Below are positions 14,544 to 21,243 of a stretch of DNA of 23,548 nucleotides, piece after piece. The translations under genes were made by a program, and so were the position numbers. Every line of letters starts with the position of its first letter. The stretch's first letter is position 1. The notes below the pieces were generated by a model, which made no database searches, had not been told where the DNA came from, and worked only from the letters and a program-made list of their open reading frames with translations. Source of the stretch: an uncultured Bacilli bacterium (GTDB lineage Bacteria > Bacillota_I > Bacilli_A > RF39 > UBA660); NCBI GenBank assembly GCA_910587535.1, contig CAJUKM010000021.1, positions 581-24,128 on the forward strand, written 5' to 3'.

Positions 14544-15260
14544 CTATTTCCTTTTTTCTCTAAAAACATCGATCATAAACCCTATATTGTTTTTAATAAA
14601 TCTTCCAATTCTAGAAGGTTCTTTTATTATTCTATATAGCCACTCCAAGTTGAGTTTTATAAAAATTTGGGGTGCTCTTTTTTTAGATCCACTTATAACA
14701 TCTAATGAGCCACCGACACCTATGTATATTCCTCTTTTGACATTTTCAAAATGCTTAGCAATCAACTTTTCTTGAGCAGGAATGCCTAACGCTACGAGAC
14801 AGACGTCTGGGTTTAAATCGATGATATTCTGAAACACTTCATCTTTATTATCGACATATCCATCGGTCATTCCGAGAACTTTTATACAAGGATATTTTTC
14901 TTTAATGACCGTTCCAATTTTATCTAACACTTCACTCTTCGCACCGAATAAATAAAGCGTCTTTTTCTTATTATTTAATAGTTCTAAAAGTTTCATAGAT
15001 ATATCTATACCTGTAATGCGTTCTTCGATTTTTAAACCGAATCTCCGTGCACCTTTGACTATCGCAATACCATCAGGAACGACGTCATTATCGCTATCGA
15101 GTAAAATGTTTTTCAAAACACAATCCGTAGAAGCAAGTTTAAACATTTCTGGATTTGCTGTTACTATAAATTTTTTTTCATTATTATCTAAGTATTTACT
15201 AAGTTTGATGTAATACTCCTTCTGAGTTTTATTATAAAGAGTCTCAAAAAGCTCCCTCAT
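14544..15260 (-). CDS. WecG/TagA/CpsF family glycosyltransferase
   Basis: A 238-aa enzyme of the family that adds the second sugar (ManNAc or similar) to an undecaprenyl-linked GlcNAc, as TagA does for wall teichoic acid linkage. Conserved positions: TANPEM (Thr34), VVPDGIAIV (Asp63), ERITGID (81-87), LFGAK, ALGIPAQEK (157-165), IGVGGSLDVISG (180-191), KRAP, LEWLYR (205-210) and EPSR. The C-terminal tail (GRFIKNNIGFMIDVFREKRK) is basic and amphipathic, as in the TagA tail that binds the membrane. ATG 15260 follows GAGGTG at 7 bases and is preferred over TTG 15275. It is the first gene of an operon with the ABC transporter and has a good promoter. The exact sugar and polymer cannot be told. 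Confidence 0.9.
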   Translation of the reverse strand: MRELFETLYNKTQKEYYIKLSKYLDNNEKKFIVTANPEMFKLASTDCVLKNILLDSDNDVVPDGIAIVKGARRFGLKIEERITGIDISMKLLELLNNKKKTLYLFGAKSEVLDKIGTVIKEKYPCIKVLGMTDGYVDNKDEVFQNIIDLNPDVCLVALGIPAQEKLIAKHFENVKRGIYIGVGGSLDVISGSKKRAPQIFIKLNLEWLYRIIKEPSRIGRFIKNNIGFMIDVFREKRK

Positions 15261-15315
15261 GAGTAAGCACCTCAACTATTCTAACTGACGTCCCCTGTTA
15301 TTCTCGATCTCTATT

Positions 15316-15353
15316 AGTATCAAAATAGTATCACAAAAAGCGAAGGAATGCAA
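15316..15353 (-). promoter_or_regulatory. Promoter of the glycosyltransferase-ABC operon with phased AGTATCA repeats
   Basis: Minus strand -35 TTGCAT (15348-15353), 17-base spacer, -10 TACTAT (15325-15330). Two direct AGTATCA words (plus strand, 15316-15322 and 15327-15333) lie 11 bases apart over the -10 and start point. A third, AGTATCACA, lies upstream of the VanZ promoter at 16081-16089. Confidence 0.6.
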
Positions 15354-15380
15354 CTCGGGTATATCATAATAAACTTTCTA

Positions 15381-16010
15381 TCATTTTTGTCTTGAAGTCA
15401 CTCCTACAACTTTTTTGATCATATTAGCTATAATGAATCCAATTATAATTCCAAGAAAATTGCAAATCAAGTCGTCTATATCAAAACTTCTTCCGACAAA
15501 TAATTGCAGGGATTCTACTACAAATGGCACTATTAATGATATCATAAAAGACTTTCTTCTATTTAGGTTCTTAAAGACAAATGGAAGAAAAAAACCAAGT
15601 GGTATAAACATTATAATATTGCCAACGATCATGTCTTTTACCCAACTTCCGAGTGTATAATCGCCACTTAAACACATCACGATGGTAGGAATAAGATTTA
15701 TTTCACCAAAATTGAAAATTGATCCCACATCTTTCCACCAACCGAAGAAAAACGCATCAAAAAAAGATAGCCAAAAATTTGTTGGCAAAATGACAAGACT
15801 GCACAATCCTGTCATATAACACACAAACGCTAGTTTCATAAACTCCGAAAACCATACTATATGTAGACTCCTGTGCTTCAAAAAAACTAATCTATTAATC
15901 GAGTATATGCTTCCTATAATTATAGTTATCGGAACTGCTTGCAAAAAATAACCTAGAATTGAACCTGAGTTCATTTCCATTCTAAAGAGGCGACAAATCT
16001 CAATAAACAT
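15381..16010 (-). CDS. VanZ family membrane protein
   Basis: A 209-aa protein with about five hydrophobic segments (roughly 20-40, 57-76, 125-147, 154-172, 178-200). The second half carries the VanZ pattern: GNIIMFIPLGFFLPF (130-144), then VESLQLFVGRSFDIDDLICNFLG (165-187), with the polar Glu165, Arg174, Asp177, Asp179 and Asp180 inside or beside membrane segments. VanZ proteins are linked to resistance to glycopeptides such as teicoplanin by an unclear mechanism; most genomic copies, like this one, are not in van clusters. The start at 16010 follows GGAG at 7 bases. It has its own promoter and is followed by the glycosyltransferase promoter, so it forms a one-gene unit. Confidence 0.9.
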   Translation of the reverse strand: MFIEICRLFRMEMNSGSILGYFLQAVPITIIIGSIYSINRLVFLKHRSLHIVWFSEFMKLAFVCYMTGLCSLVILPTNFWLSFFDAFFFGWWKDVGSIFNFGEINLIPTIVMCLSGDYTLGSWVKDMIVGNIIMFIPLGFFLPFVFKNLNRRKSFMISLIVPFVVESLQLFVGRSFDIDDLICNFLGIIIGFIIANMIKKVVGVTSRQK

Positions 16011-16044
16011 ATATTTTCTCCATAAAGATTACCATGTCATTTTC

Positions 16045-16073
16045 ATTATAGCAGTAAAGGAACTCACAAGCAA
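16045..16073 (-). promoter_or_regulatory. Promoter of the VanZ-family gene
   Basis: Minus strand -35 TTGCTT (16068-16073), 17-base spacer, perfect -10 TATAAT (16045-16050). An AGTATCACA word lies just upstream (16081-16089). Confidence 0.7.
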
Positions 16074-16143
16074 TTACAAAAGTATCACACCTTCGATTAC
16101 AACATAATGCTTAATTGAGATAATAAAATGCTAATTAGTTGCA

Positions 16144-16168
16144 TAAAAAAACGATAACTTAATATCGT
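16144..16168 (-). terminator. Intrinsic terminator of the LysM gene
   Basis: Minus transcript: stem ACGATA/TATCGT with a 6-base loop, followed by TTTTTTTATG. It lies 13 bases after the LysM stop codon. Confidence 0.75.
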
Positions 16169-16181
16169 CATTTTATTCGCT

Positions 16182-16631
16182 TTATCTTTTTTCTTTGACT
16201 AAAAGTTGCCCTTCTAATAGATATATAATATTATTTTCATTTAATAATTTATCTCTAGAAACGTTCAATATGCCTGCTACACTATCGAGTGTATCGCCAG
16301 CTTTAGTGACGTAATAACTATAGTTAGCTTTTGGTATCATGATCACTTGTTCTGGATATATATAATCTGTATAATTTAATCCATTCAAGCTTGCTAGCAA
16401 CTCAGGATTGATATTATATCTTTTGGCAATCCCATAGATACTATCTCCTTTTTTTACAGTATAATACTCGAAATATTTTTTAGATGTTTCAGGAACTATC
16501 AATTCCTCTCCAGCTCTCAATACATCATCGGTCAAATTATTTATACTTTGAAGGTCGATTACTGAAGTGCCAAATCTTTTAGCGATGTCATCCAAGGTAT
16601 CTCCACCGAGAACTCTATAAACGTTATACAT
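16182..16631 (-). CDS. Protein with three LysM domains, no signal peptide
   Basis: A 149-aa protein made of three tandem LysM modules (about 4-47, 56-100, 106-146), marked by GDTLDDIAKRFGTS, GDSIYGIAKRYNINPELLASLNGL and GDTLDSVAGILNVS. LysM binds N-acetylglucosamine chains such as peptidoglycan. No signal peptide or membrane anchor precedes the first module and no catalytic domain follows, so how it would reach the wall is unclear. Signal-less LysM proteins are also found in spore coats. ATG 16631 is preferred (GGGAG at 8 bases) over the in-frame ATG 16646, which has no ribosome binding site. It follows the 367-aa membrane protein by 45 bases and may be cotranscribed. Confidence 0.9.
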   Translation of the reverse strand: MYNVYRVLGGDTLDDIAKRFGTSVIDLQSINNLTDDVLRAGEELIVPETSKKYFEYYTVKKGDSIYGIAKRYNINPELLASLNGLNYTDYIYPEQVIMIPKANYSYYVTKAGDTLDSVAGILNVSRDKLLNENNIIYLLEGQLLVKEKR

Positions 16632-16676
16632 TATAACCACTCCCATTTATAGAGTATGCACATGTTTGCCCAAACG

Positions 16677-17780
16677 TTAATATATAAAAAGAGAATTTAA
16701 ATTGTTAAACTTCCATTCAGAATACTTTGCAAGAAGCCTCTCACCTTCTAAAAGAGAATAACTATATAGTTTATCATCTACTAAATAGAAGACAACATCG
16801 TCCTTTATACTTATAATTTTAGAAATCTTTTGGTCAATTACTTTCATAACTTTTTTACTTTCACCTATTGATAAGCATAGTTTATCCTCGCACAAGTGAT
16901 AATTAAAAAAATCCTTTTTGGCAAACTTATACTCTTCGCCTATTAACTTTGTCATACTTAGTTTTTCCCATTCATTATTCCAAACTACTCCTTCGTCGTT
17001 TTCACTTACCAAGACGATTCTTTTCTTTTTAGGATCTAACGAATACTCTGCTCTATTCTTTCTATCTAATAAATATACTTTGCCATCTATATTTCCCATA
17101 TAATAGAAATTGAGACTTATCTCAAAGCCTAACTCCCACTTTGTAGATTTTCCTGTTTTTAAATCTAATACATGGACAGTTTTAAAGTTATAATCTTCAT
17201 CATAATTTGGAGTTAAAATAAAATTATCCACAGTTGTCGCAAGATTGTTATAGTAACTCTCCTCACTCAAAAATGAAATGCTCTCTTCTTTTTTTTCTGT
17301 TAAATAGTAATAGCCCTTGCTATTCCAAATTGCCAAACTAAAATCGTTTAATCCATATATTTCGATATTTTTATACTTAGACGTCTCACCGACTTCATGA
17401 TCTCTTTTGTAAAATTCGTCATTTTTATGTTCGAGCAAATCGTAGTCGATGAGATTATCTTCTTTATAGCATTGTGGATAAGTATCGAGTTTTCCACTCC
17501 TCAAGATTAGACATTTCTCGTTATCTTCTTCTAAGATATCAAAACCATCTATCAACTCTTTTTGATGCAAAAAATCGTTTTTTATGAAAAATTCGTATAC
17601 TTTATCTTCGTACATCATAGAAAAACTGTAAATACGACTTTTTTTATCATAAGATTCTTTTATATCAAAACCTTCTAAATCATAGGATATCTCATAACTA
17701 ACTGTCCTTCGCAAAAATAAAACAAATAATAATATTAAAATTAACGAAACAGGAATGGATATAATTATCTTTTTTTTCAT
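16677..17780 (-). CDS. Membrane-anchored protein of unknown function (367 aa)
   Basis: Starts MKKKIIISIPVSLILILLFVLFLRR, a basic N-terminus and a single hydrophobic helix (about 4-23) without a clear signal-peptidase or lipobox site, so an uncleaved anchor. About 340 residues follow outside. They contain repeated short strands such as GKVYLLDRKNRAEYSLD, KVMKVIDQKISKIISI and DDVVFYLVDDKLYSYSL, suggestive of a beta-propeller-like fold, which is inference. No family recognised. The ribosome binding site GAGGTG is at 6 bases. A terminator lies only about 20 bases upstream of the start codon, leaving no room for a promoter, so transcription must read through it or begin inside the preceding gene. 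The LysM gene follows. Confidence 0.8.
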   Translation of the reverse strand: MKKKIIISIPVSLILILLFVLFLRRTVSYEISYDLEGFDIKESYDKKSRIYSFSMMYEDKVYEFFIKNDFLHQKELIDGFDILEEDNEKCLILRSGKLDTYPQCYKEDNLIDYDLLEHKNDEFYKRDHEVGETSKYKNIEIYGLNDFSLAIWNSKGYYYLTEKKEESISFLSEESYYNNLATTVDNFILTPNYDEDYNFKTVHVLDLKTGKSTKWELGFEISLNFYYMGNIDGKVYLLDRKNRAEYSLDPKKKRIVLVSENDEGVVWNNEWEKLSMTKLIGEEYKFAKKDFFNYHLCEDKLCLSIGESKKVMKVIDQKISKIISIKDDVVFYLVDDKLYSYSLLEGERLLAKYSEWKFNNLNSLFIY

Positions 17781-17799
17781 ACTTCACCTCATAAAAACT

Positions 17800-17826
17800 A
17801 AAAAACGATTCTATCGAATAGAATCG
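17800..17826 (-). terminator. Strong intrinsic terminator overlapping the end of the PH-domain gene
   Basis: Minus transcript: perfect 9-bp stem CGATTCTAT/ATAGAATCG with loop TCG, then six T. The stem contains the stop codon of the PH-like gene, and it sits about 20 bases before the next start codon, so it may act as an internal attenuator. Confidence 0.85.
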
Positions 17827-18257
17827 CTCTTACCATATTTTTTCTTGGCTTCCATCATAAACGACGAAACTTTAGTCTCGATTTCGGGAAGAGCTTTTTT
17901 ATCTATGTTTGATAATTCGATTAACTCTTTGACCGTGTCTATCGTTATTCTTCCCCAAATTAAACTAGAAACAACTTGCATATCGTTATATAGATCTGGA
18001 GTAATAGAACTTAGAAAATAGCCAAACACAACTCTTTTTTGTCCGATTAACATACGTTCATTAGTTATTGCGACTACACATGTTTCGAAAAAATCCATAG
18101 CCTTCACGTTCTTCTGAGCCGCAAAAGCATAATGTACGACTTCACCTGGATTCAAGTGTTTTTCGATTATTTCGGAGTGTTTCTTCAATCGATGGTGAGT
18201 TATCGTAAGAGGATACTTCTTTTTAAAAGTCATCACTTGACTATAAACTGATTCCAT
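17811..18257 (-). CDS. Bacterial PH-domain-like (YokE-type) protein
   Basis: A 148-aa soluble protein. Residues about 30-115 fit the short bacterial PH-like domain: HLNPGEVVHYAFAAQ, VVAITNERMLIGQKRVVFGYFLSSI, then a strand pattern ending IWGRITIDT. The TNERMLI motif followed by a basic strand and a tyrosine strand is typical of YokE/bPH proteins, whose role is mostly unknown. A charged helical tail follows (SSFMMEAKKKYGKSDSIR). Its AAGGAG ribosome binding site lies in the last codons of the thioredoxin-like gene, with five bases between stop and start, so the two are coupled in one operon. Confidence 0.75.
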   Translation of the reverse strand: MESVYSQVMTFKKKYPLTITHHRLKKHSEIIEKHLNPGEVVHYAFAAQKNVKAMDFFETCVVAITNERMLIGQKRVVFGYFLSSITPDLYNDMQVVSSLIWGRITIDTVKELIELSNIDKKALPEIETKVSSFMMEAKKKYGKSDSIR

Positions 18258-18262
18258 TTTTC

Positions 18263-19132
18263 TTACTCCTTTTCAGCTTCGATCATTCCAACAGTTTGTA
18301 ACTTAGTTATTAAATTTTGTCTATTTACATATCCGTCGATACAATCTATAACTTTTCCATTCTTAGTGAAAAGAGTTAGAGGCGTACCAAATCCAGGCTG
18401 TAATTCTATTTCTTTACCATCGTTACAAGATGCAGGAATTTTAAGTCCAAGATCCATTATTTTATTATATTCTACACTGTCGTAGGTAGAAGAGTCAAAA
18501 TAATAGATGTTATCGAGATTATATTCCTCTGCAACTCTGTTGTAGACGACTTTGAATTGATTACAATAGAAACATGTATCTCTTCCAAATACAGCCATAG
18601 TTACTTTTTTCTTCTGTTTAACTAATTTACTATATTCTTCAGCATCTTCAGCAATCTTGTAATTTTTCATACTCTGAGCGATACCATTTCCACTATAGGC
18701 AGAAACATAATTTGATAGATCTCCTCTAGTGATACTTCCGATTACTGTTTTAAGCAGTTCATTATTATTTATGAACATGTAAGCAACTTTTTTATCAGTC
18801 TCTCCAAAGACGGCATTTTTTTCACTATCTGAAAGTGAATCATAATCCATATAGATCGCTGTTAAAGGCTCTCCAGAAGTAGGACTGTTGAAACCTCTGA
18901 CAGTTTCTAATACGTCTTTTTGGTCACTTTTTAGATTGTCATCACTGGATGGTGCTACATAAATTAATTTAAAACCGTAGTTACCAGTTTCCTTCATAGT
19001 GTCCTCTAATTCCTCGTATTTTATTTCTTTTAACATAGAATTTCCTAATATATTTATAAGTATAGGAAGTGCCATGATGAGCACGACTAGACCGACAACT
19101 ATTCCAGGTACTATATTCTTTTTCATAACCAT
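18263..19132 (-). CDS. Membrane-anchored thioredoxin-fold protein (CxxC)
   Basis: A 289-aa protein with an N-terminal membrane helix (about 6-30) and an outward-facing remainder. The C-terminal part (about 160-285) has a thioredoxin active site FGRDTCFYC (Cys187, Cys190) and a cis-proline position GTPLTLF (Pro251), so it should carry out thiol-disulfide exchange outside the membrane. The first part (about 38-145) has the same strand-helix layout (FKLIYVA, LTAIYMDYDSL, VAYMFINNNELLKTVIG) but PSSDDN where the CxxC would be, which suggests a second, degenerate thioredoxin fold. Cys236 and Cys264 are additional cysteines. ATG 19132 follows AGGAGG at 5 bases. A promoter at 19150-19178 starts the unit that continues into the PH-like gene. 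Confidence 0.85.
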   Translation of the reverse strand: MVMKKNIVPGIVVGLVVLIMALPILINILGNSMLKEIKYEELEDTMKETGNYGFKLIYVAPSSDDNLKSDQKDVLETVRGFNSPTSGEPLTAIYMDYDSLSDSEKNAVFGETDKKVAYMFINNNELLKTVIGSITRGDLSNYVSAYSGNGIAQSMKNYKIAEDAEEYSKLVKQKKKVTMAVFGRDTCFYCNQFKVVYNRVAEEYNLDNIYYFDSSTYDSVEYNKIMDLGLKIPASCNDGKEIELQPGFGTPLTLFTKNGKVIDCIDGYVNRQNLITKLQTVGMIEAEKE

Positions 19133-19149
19133 ATCTCCCTCCTAACTTA

Positions 19150-19178
19150 ATTTTACATATTTTCCAACAATAAATCAA
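19150..19178 (-). promoter_or_regulatory. Promoter of the thioredoxin-like/PH-like operon
   Basis: Minus strand -35 TTGATT (19173-19178), 17-base spacer, -10 TAAAAT (19150-19155), just upstream of the AGGAGG site. Confidence 0.55.
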
Positions 19179-19245
19179 TTTTTTTTGCAAGATTTCGCAA
19201 TTATTTCACCTTAAACGACCTGTTTTATCGTTAAATTAAAGTATT

Positions 19246-21231
19246 TTATTGATATCTTTCGAATACGTCGCTGTTTTCTTTCAAATCTTCTTCTTTCCAT
19301 ATTTTAATACCTAAAGAAAGGGCTTTATCATATTTACTACCTGGACTTTCACCGACTATGACTAAATCTGTTTTAGAAGATACACTATCTTGTGCTTTTC
19401 CACCAAAAGATTCGATAATTTCTTTTAATTCGTCTCGCGTATACTTTTCGATCGCACCAGTAATGACGAATTTTTTATTCGTAAATCTTTGATCTACCTT
19501 CTCCACTTCTCCTAAGTACTTCATATTTATTCCCAATTCTTTTAGATGCTCGATGAGTTCTATATTTTCTCGGTTATCAAAGTAGTTTACAATATTACAT
19601 GCTAAAATTGGTCCTATATCGTTTATAGACTTTAATTCTTCTTCACTAGATGAAATTAGACCATCTATTTCGCCATATCGCTTTGCTAAAATTTTAGCAT
19701 TTCTTTTTCCGATTCCCTTTATTCCGAGAGCATAAATAAGTCTCTCTAAGCTGCTCGTCTTAGACTCCTCTATACTTTTTAAAAGATTATCTATACTCTT
19801 CGATCCGAATCCTTCTAATTCGGTCAACTCATCTCTTCGCTCATCTAAATGGTAGATACTTGCAAAATCCGATAAGATTCCCATATTATAAAAGTCTTCG
19901 ATGATTCTCTCTCCGAGACCTAAAATGTTCATCGCATCTCTTTCTACAAAGTGGATGAGTGCTTCGATATTTCTGGCAGGACAAAGTTCGTTAGGGCATA
20001 TGAGATCGATTTCACTTGCCGAGGTGATTAACTTTGTATCACATATCGGGCAATTAGTAATCTTCTCTATTTTTCGAGTTTCTTCACGTCTTTCAATGAT
20101 GTTTCTTACGACTTCGGGTATGACATCTCCAGCTTTTCTTACAACCACTATATCTCCTATTTCGAGATTTCTCTCTCTTATAAAATCCATATTGTGCAAA
20201 GTGGCTCTTTTAACAGTGCTTCCCATTATTCTAATCGGATCCAAAACAGCATTTGGAGTTATCTGCCCTGTTCTGCCGACTGTGAAGATGACATCGGTCA
20301 ACTTAGTTGTAACTTCTAAAGCAGGAAACTTATAGGCTATTACCCATTTCGGATATTTAGTAGTTACTCCGAGCTCTCTTTGCTTAGCCATATCGTTAAC
20401 TTTTATTACGATACCATCGATATCGTACGGAAGCGAAGCTCGAAGTTCAGTCCATTTTTCGATATATTCCAATACTTCTTCGATATTATTAACTCTAGCA
20501 ACGTTAGGATTAACAGTAAACCCTTTTTCCTTCAAAAATTCTAAAGCTTCAAAGTGAGTGCTCTTTTCAAGTGATGGAACATGATAAAAAAAAGCATCTA
20601 ATCCTCTTTCGGCAGCTATTTTGCTATCTAATTGACGTAGACTTCCGGCAGCGGCATTTCTAGGGTTTTGAAAAAGTGACTCTCCTTTAGCTTCTCTTTC
20701 TTCGTTTAATTTCTCGAAAGAAGCTAACGGCATGTATATCTCACCCCGGATTTCAAGTGACCCAGTATGATTAATCTTTAAAGGAATAGATTTTATAGTT
20801 TTGACGTTGTGTGAGACATTTTCCCCTACTGAACCGTCGCCTCTCGTCGCAGCCATGACAAGTTTTCCATCTTCATAAGTCAAATTTATTCCTAAACCGT
20901 CAATTTTTAATTCACATACATATTCGACCTCTCCGACAGCTTTTTTAATTTTTTTATCCCAATCTAATAGCTCTTCTATATTGAAGACATCTGCTATACT
21001 CATAAGTGGAACTTTATGTCTAACCTTTTCGAACTTAGATATTACTTCTCCGCCGATATGTTGACTAGGCGAATCTTCTCTTAGCCACTCTGGATGTAAA
21101 CTTTCTATTTTCAAGAGTTCATCCATATACCCATCGTATTCCCTATCTGTCATTGTAGGATTATCGAGAGTATAATATTCGTATCCTGCTTTTTTAAGTA
21201 ATTCTACTAACTGATTGTAACGCTCTAACAT
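19246..21231 (-). CDS. ligA: NAD-dependent DNA ligase
   Basis: A 661-aa enzyme sealing nicks in replication and repair. Layout: NAD-binding Ia domain (TMTDREYDGYMDELL, about 26-40), adenylation domain with the AMP-lysine Lys109 in ELKIDGLG, RGDGSVGENV, RGEIYMP, NPRNAAAGSLRQLD and DGIVIKVND, then an OB fold (VGRTGQITPNAVLDP, KAGDVIPEV), a four-cysteine zinc finger (CPICDTKL...CPNELC), helix-hairpin-helix repeats (ELEGFGSKSIDNLL, LGIKGIGKRNAKIL) and a C-terminal BRCT domain (FVITGAIEKYTRDELKEIIESFGGK). All parts are intact and length is normal. AAGGAGG at 7 bases overlaps the pcrA stop; 12 bases separate stop and start, so the two genes are one operon as in Bacillus. Only a weak hairpin follows the stop (TCGTT stem, about 19212-19235). 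Confidence 0.98.
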   Translation of the reverse strand: MLERYNQLVELLKKAGYEYYTLDNPTMTDREYDGYMDELLKIESLHPEWLREDSPSQHIGGEVISKFEKVRHKVPLMSIADVFNIEELLDWDKKIKKAVGEVEYVCELKIDGLGINLTYEDGKLVMAATRGDGSVGENVSHNVKTIKSIPLKINHTGSLEIRGEIYMPLASFEKLNEEREAKGESLFQNPRNAAAGSLRQLDSKIAAERGLDAFFYHVPSLEKSTHFEALEFLKEKGFTVNPNVARVNNIEEVLEYIEKWTELRASLPYDIDGIVIKVNDMAKQRELGVTTKYPKWVIAYKFPALEVTTKLTDVIFTVGRTGQITPNAVLDPIRIMGSTVKRATLHNMDFIRERNLEIGDIVVVRKAGDVIPEVVRNIIERREETRKIEKITNCPICDTKLITSASEIDLICPNELCPARNIEALIHFVERDAMNILGLGERIIEDFYNMGILSDFASIYHLDERRDELTELEGFGSKSIDNLLKSIEESKTSSLERLIYALGIKGIGKRNAKILAKRYGEIDGLISSSEEELKSINDIGPILACNIVNYFDNRENIELIEHLKELGINMKYLGEVEKVDQRFTNKKFVITGAIEKYTRDELKEIIESFGGKAQDSVSSKTDLVIVGESPGSKYDKALSLGIKIWKEEDLKENSDVFERYQ

Positions 21232-21243
21232 GTTTTATCCTCC

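Noticed and set aside
15381..16010. Part of a vancomycin resistance cluster
   Set aside because: No vanH, vanA/B, vanX, vanR or vanS genes are nearby; lone VanZ-family genes are common.
18981..19190. 69-aa minus-strand open frame overlapping the thioredoxin-like gene start
   Set aside because: Overlaps a well-supported gene in another frame and contains that gene's promoter and ribosome binding site.
19901..20335. 144-aa plus-strand open frame
   Set aside because: Lies wholly inside ligA on the opposite strand; ligA motifs are intact, so this is a shadow frame.
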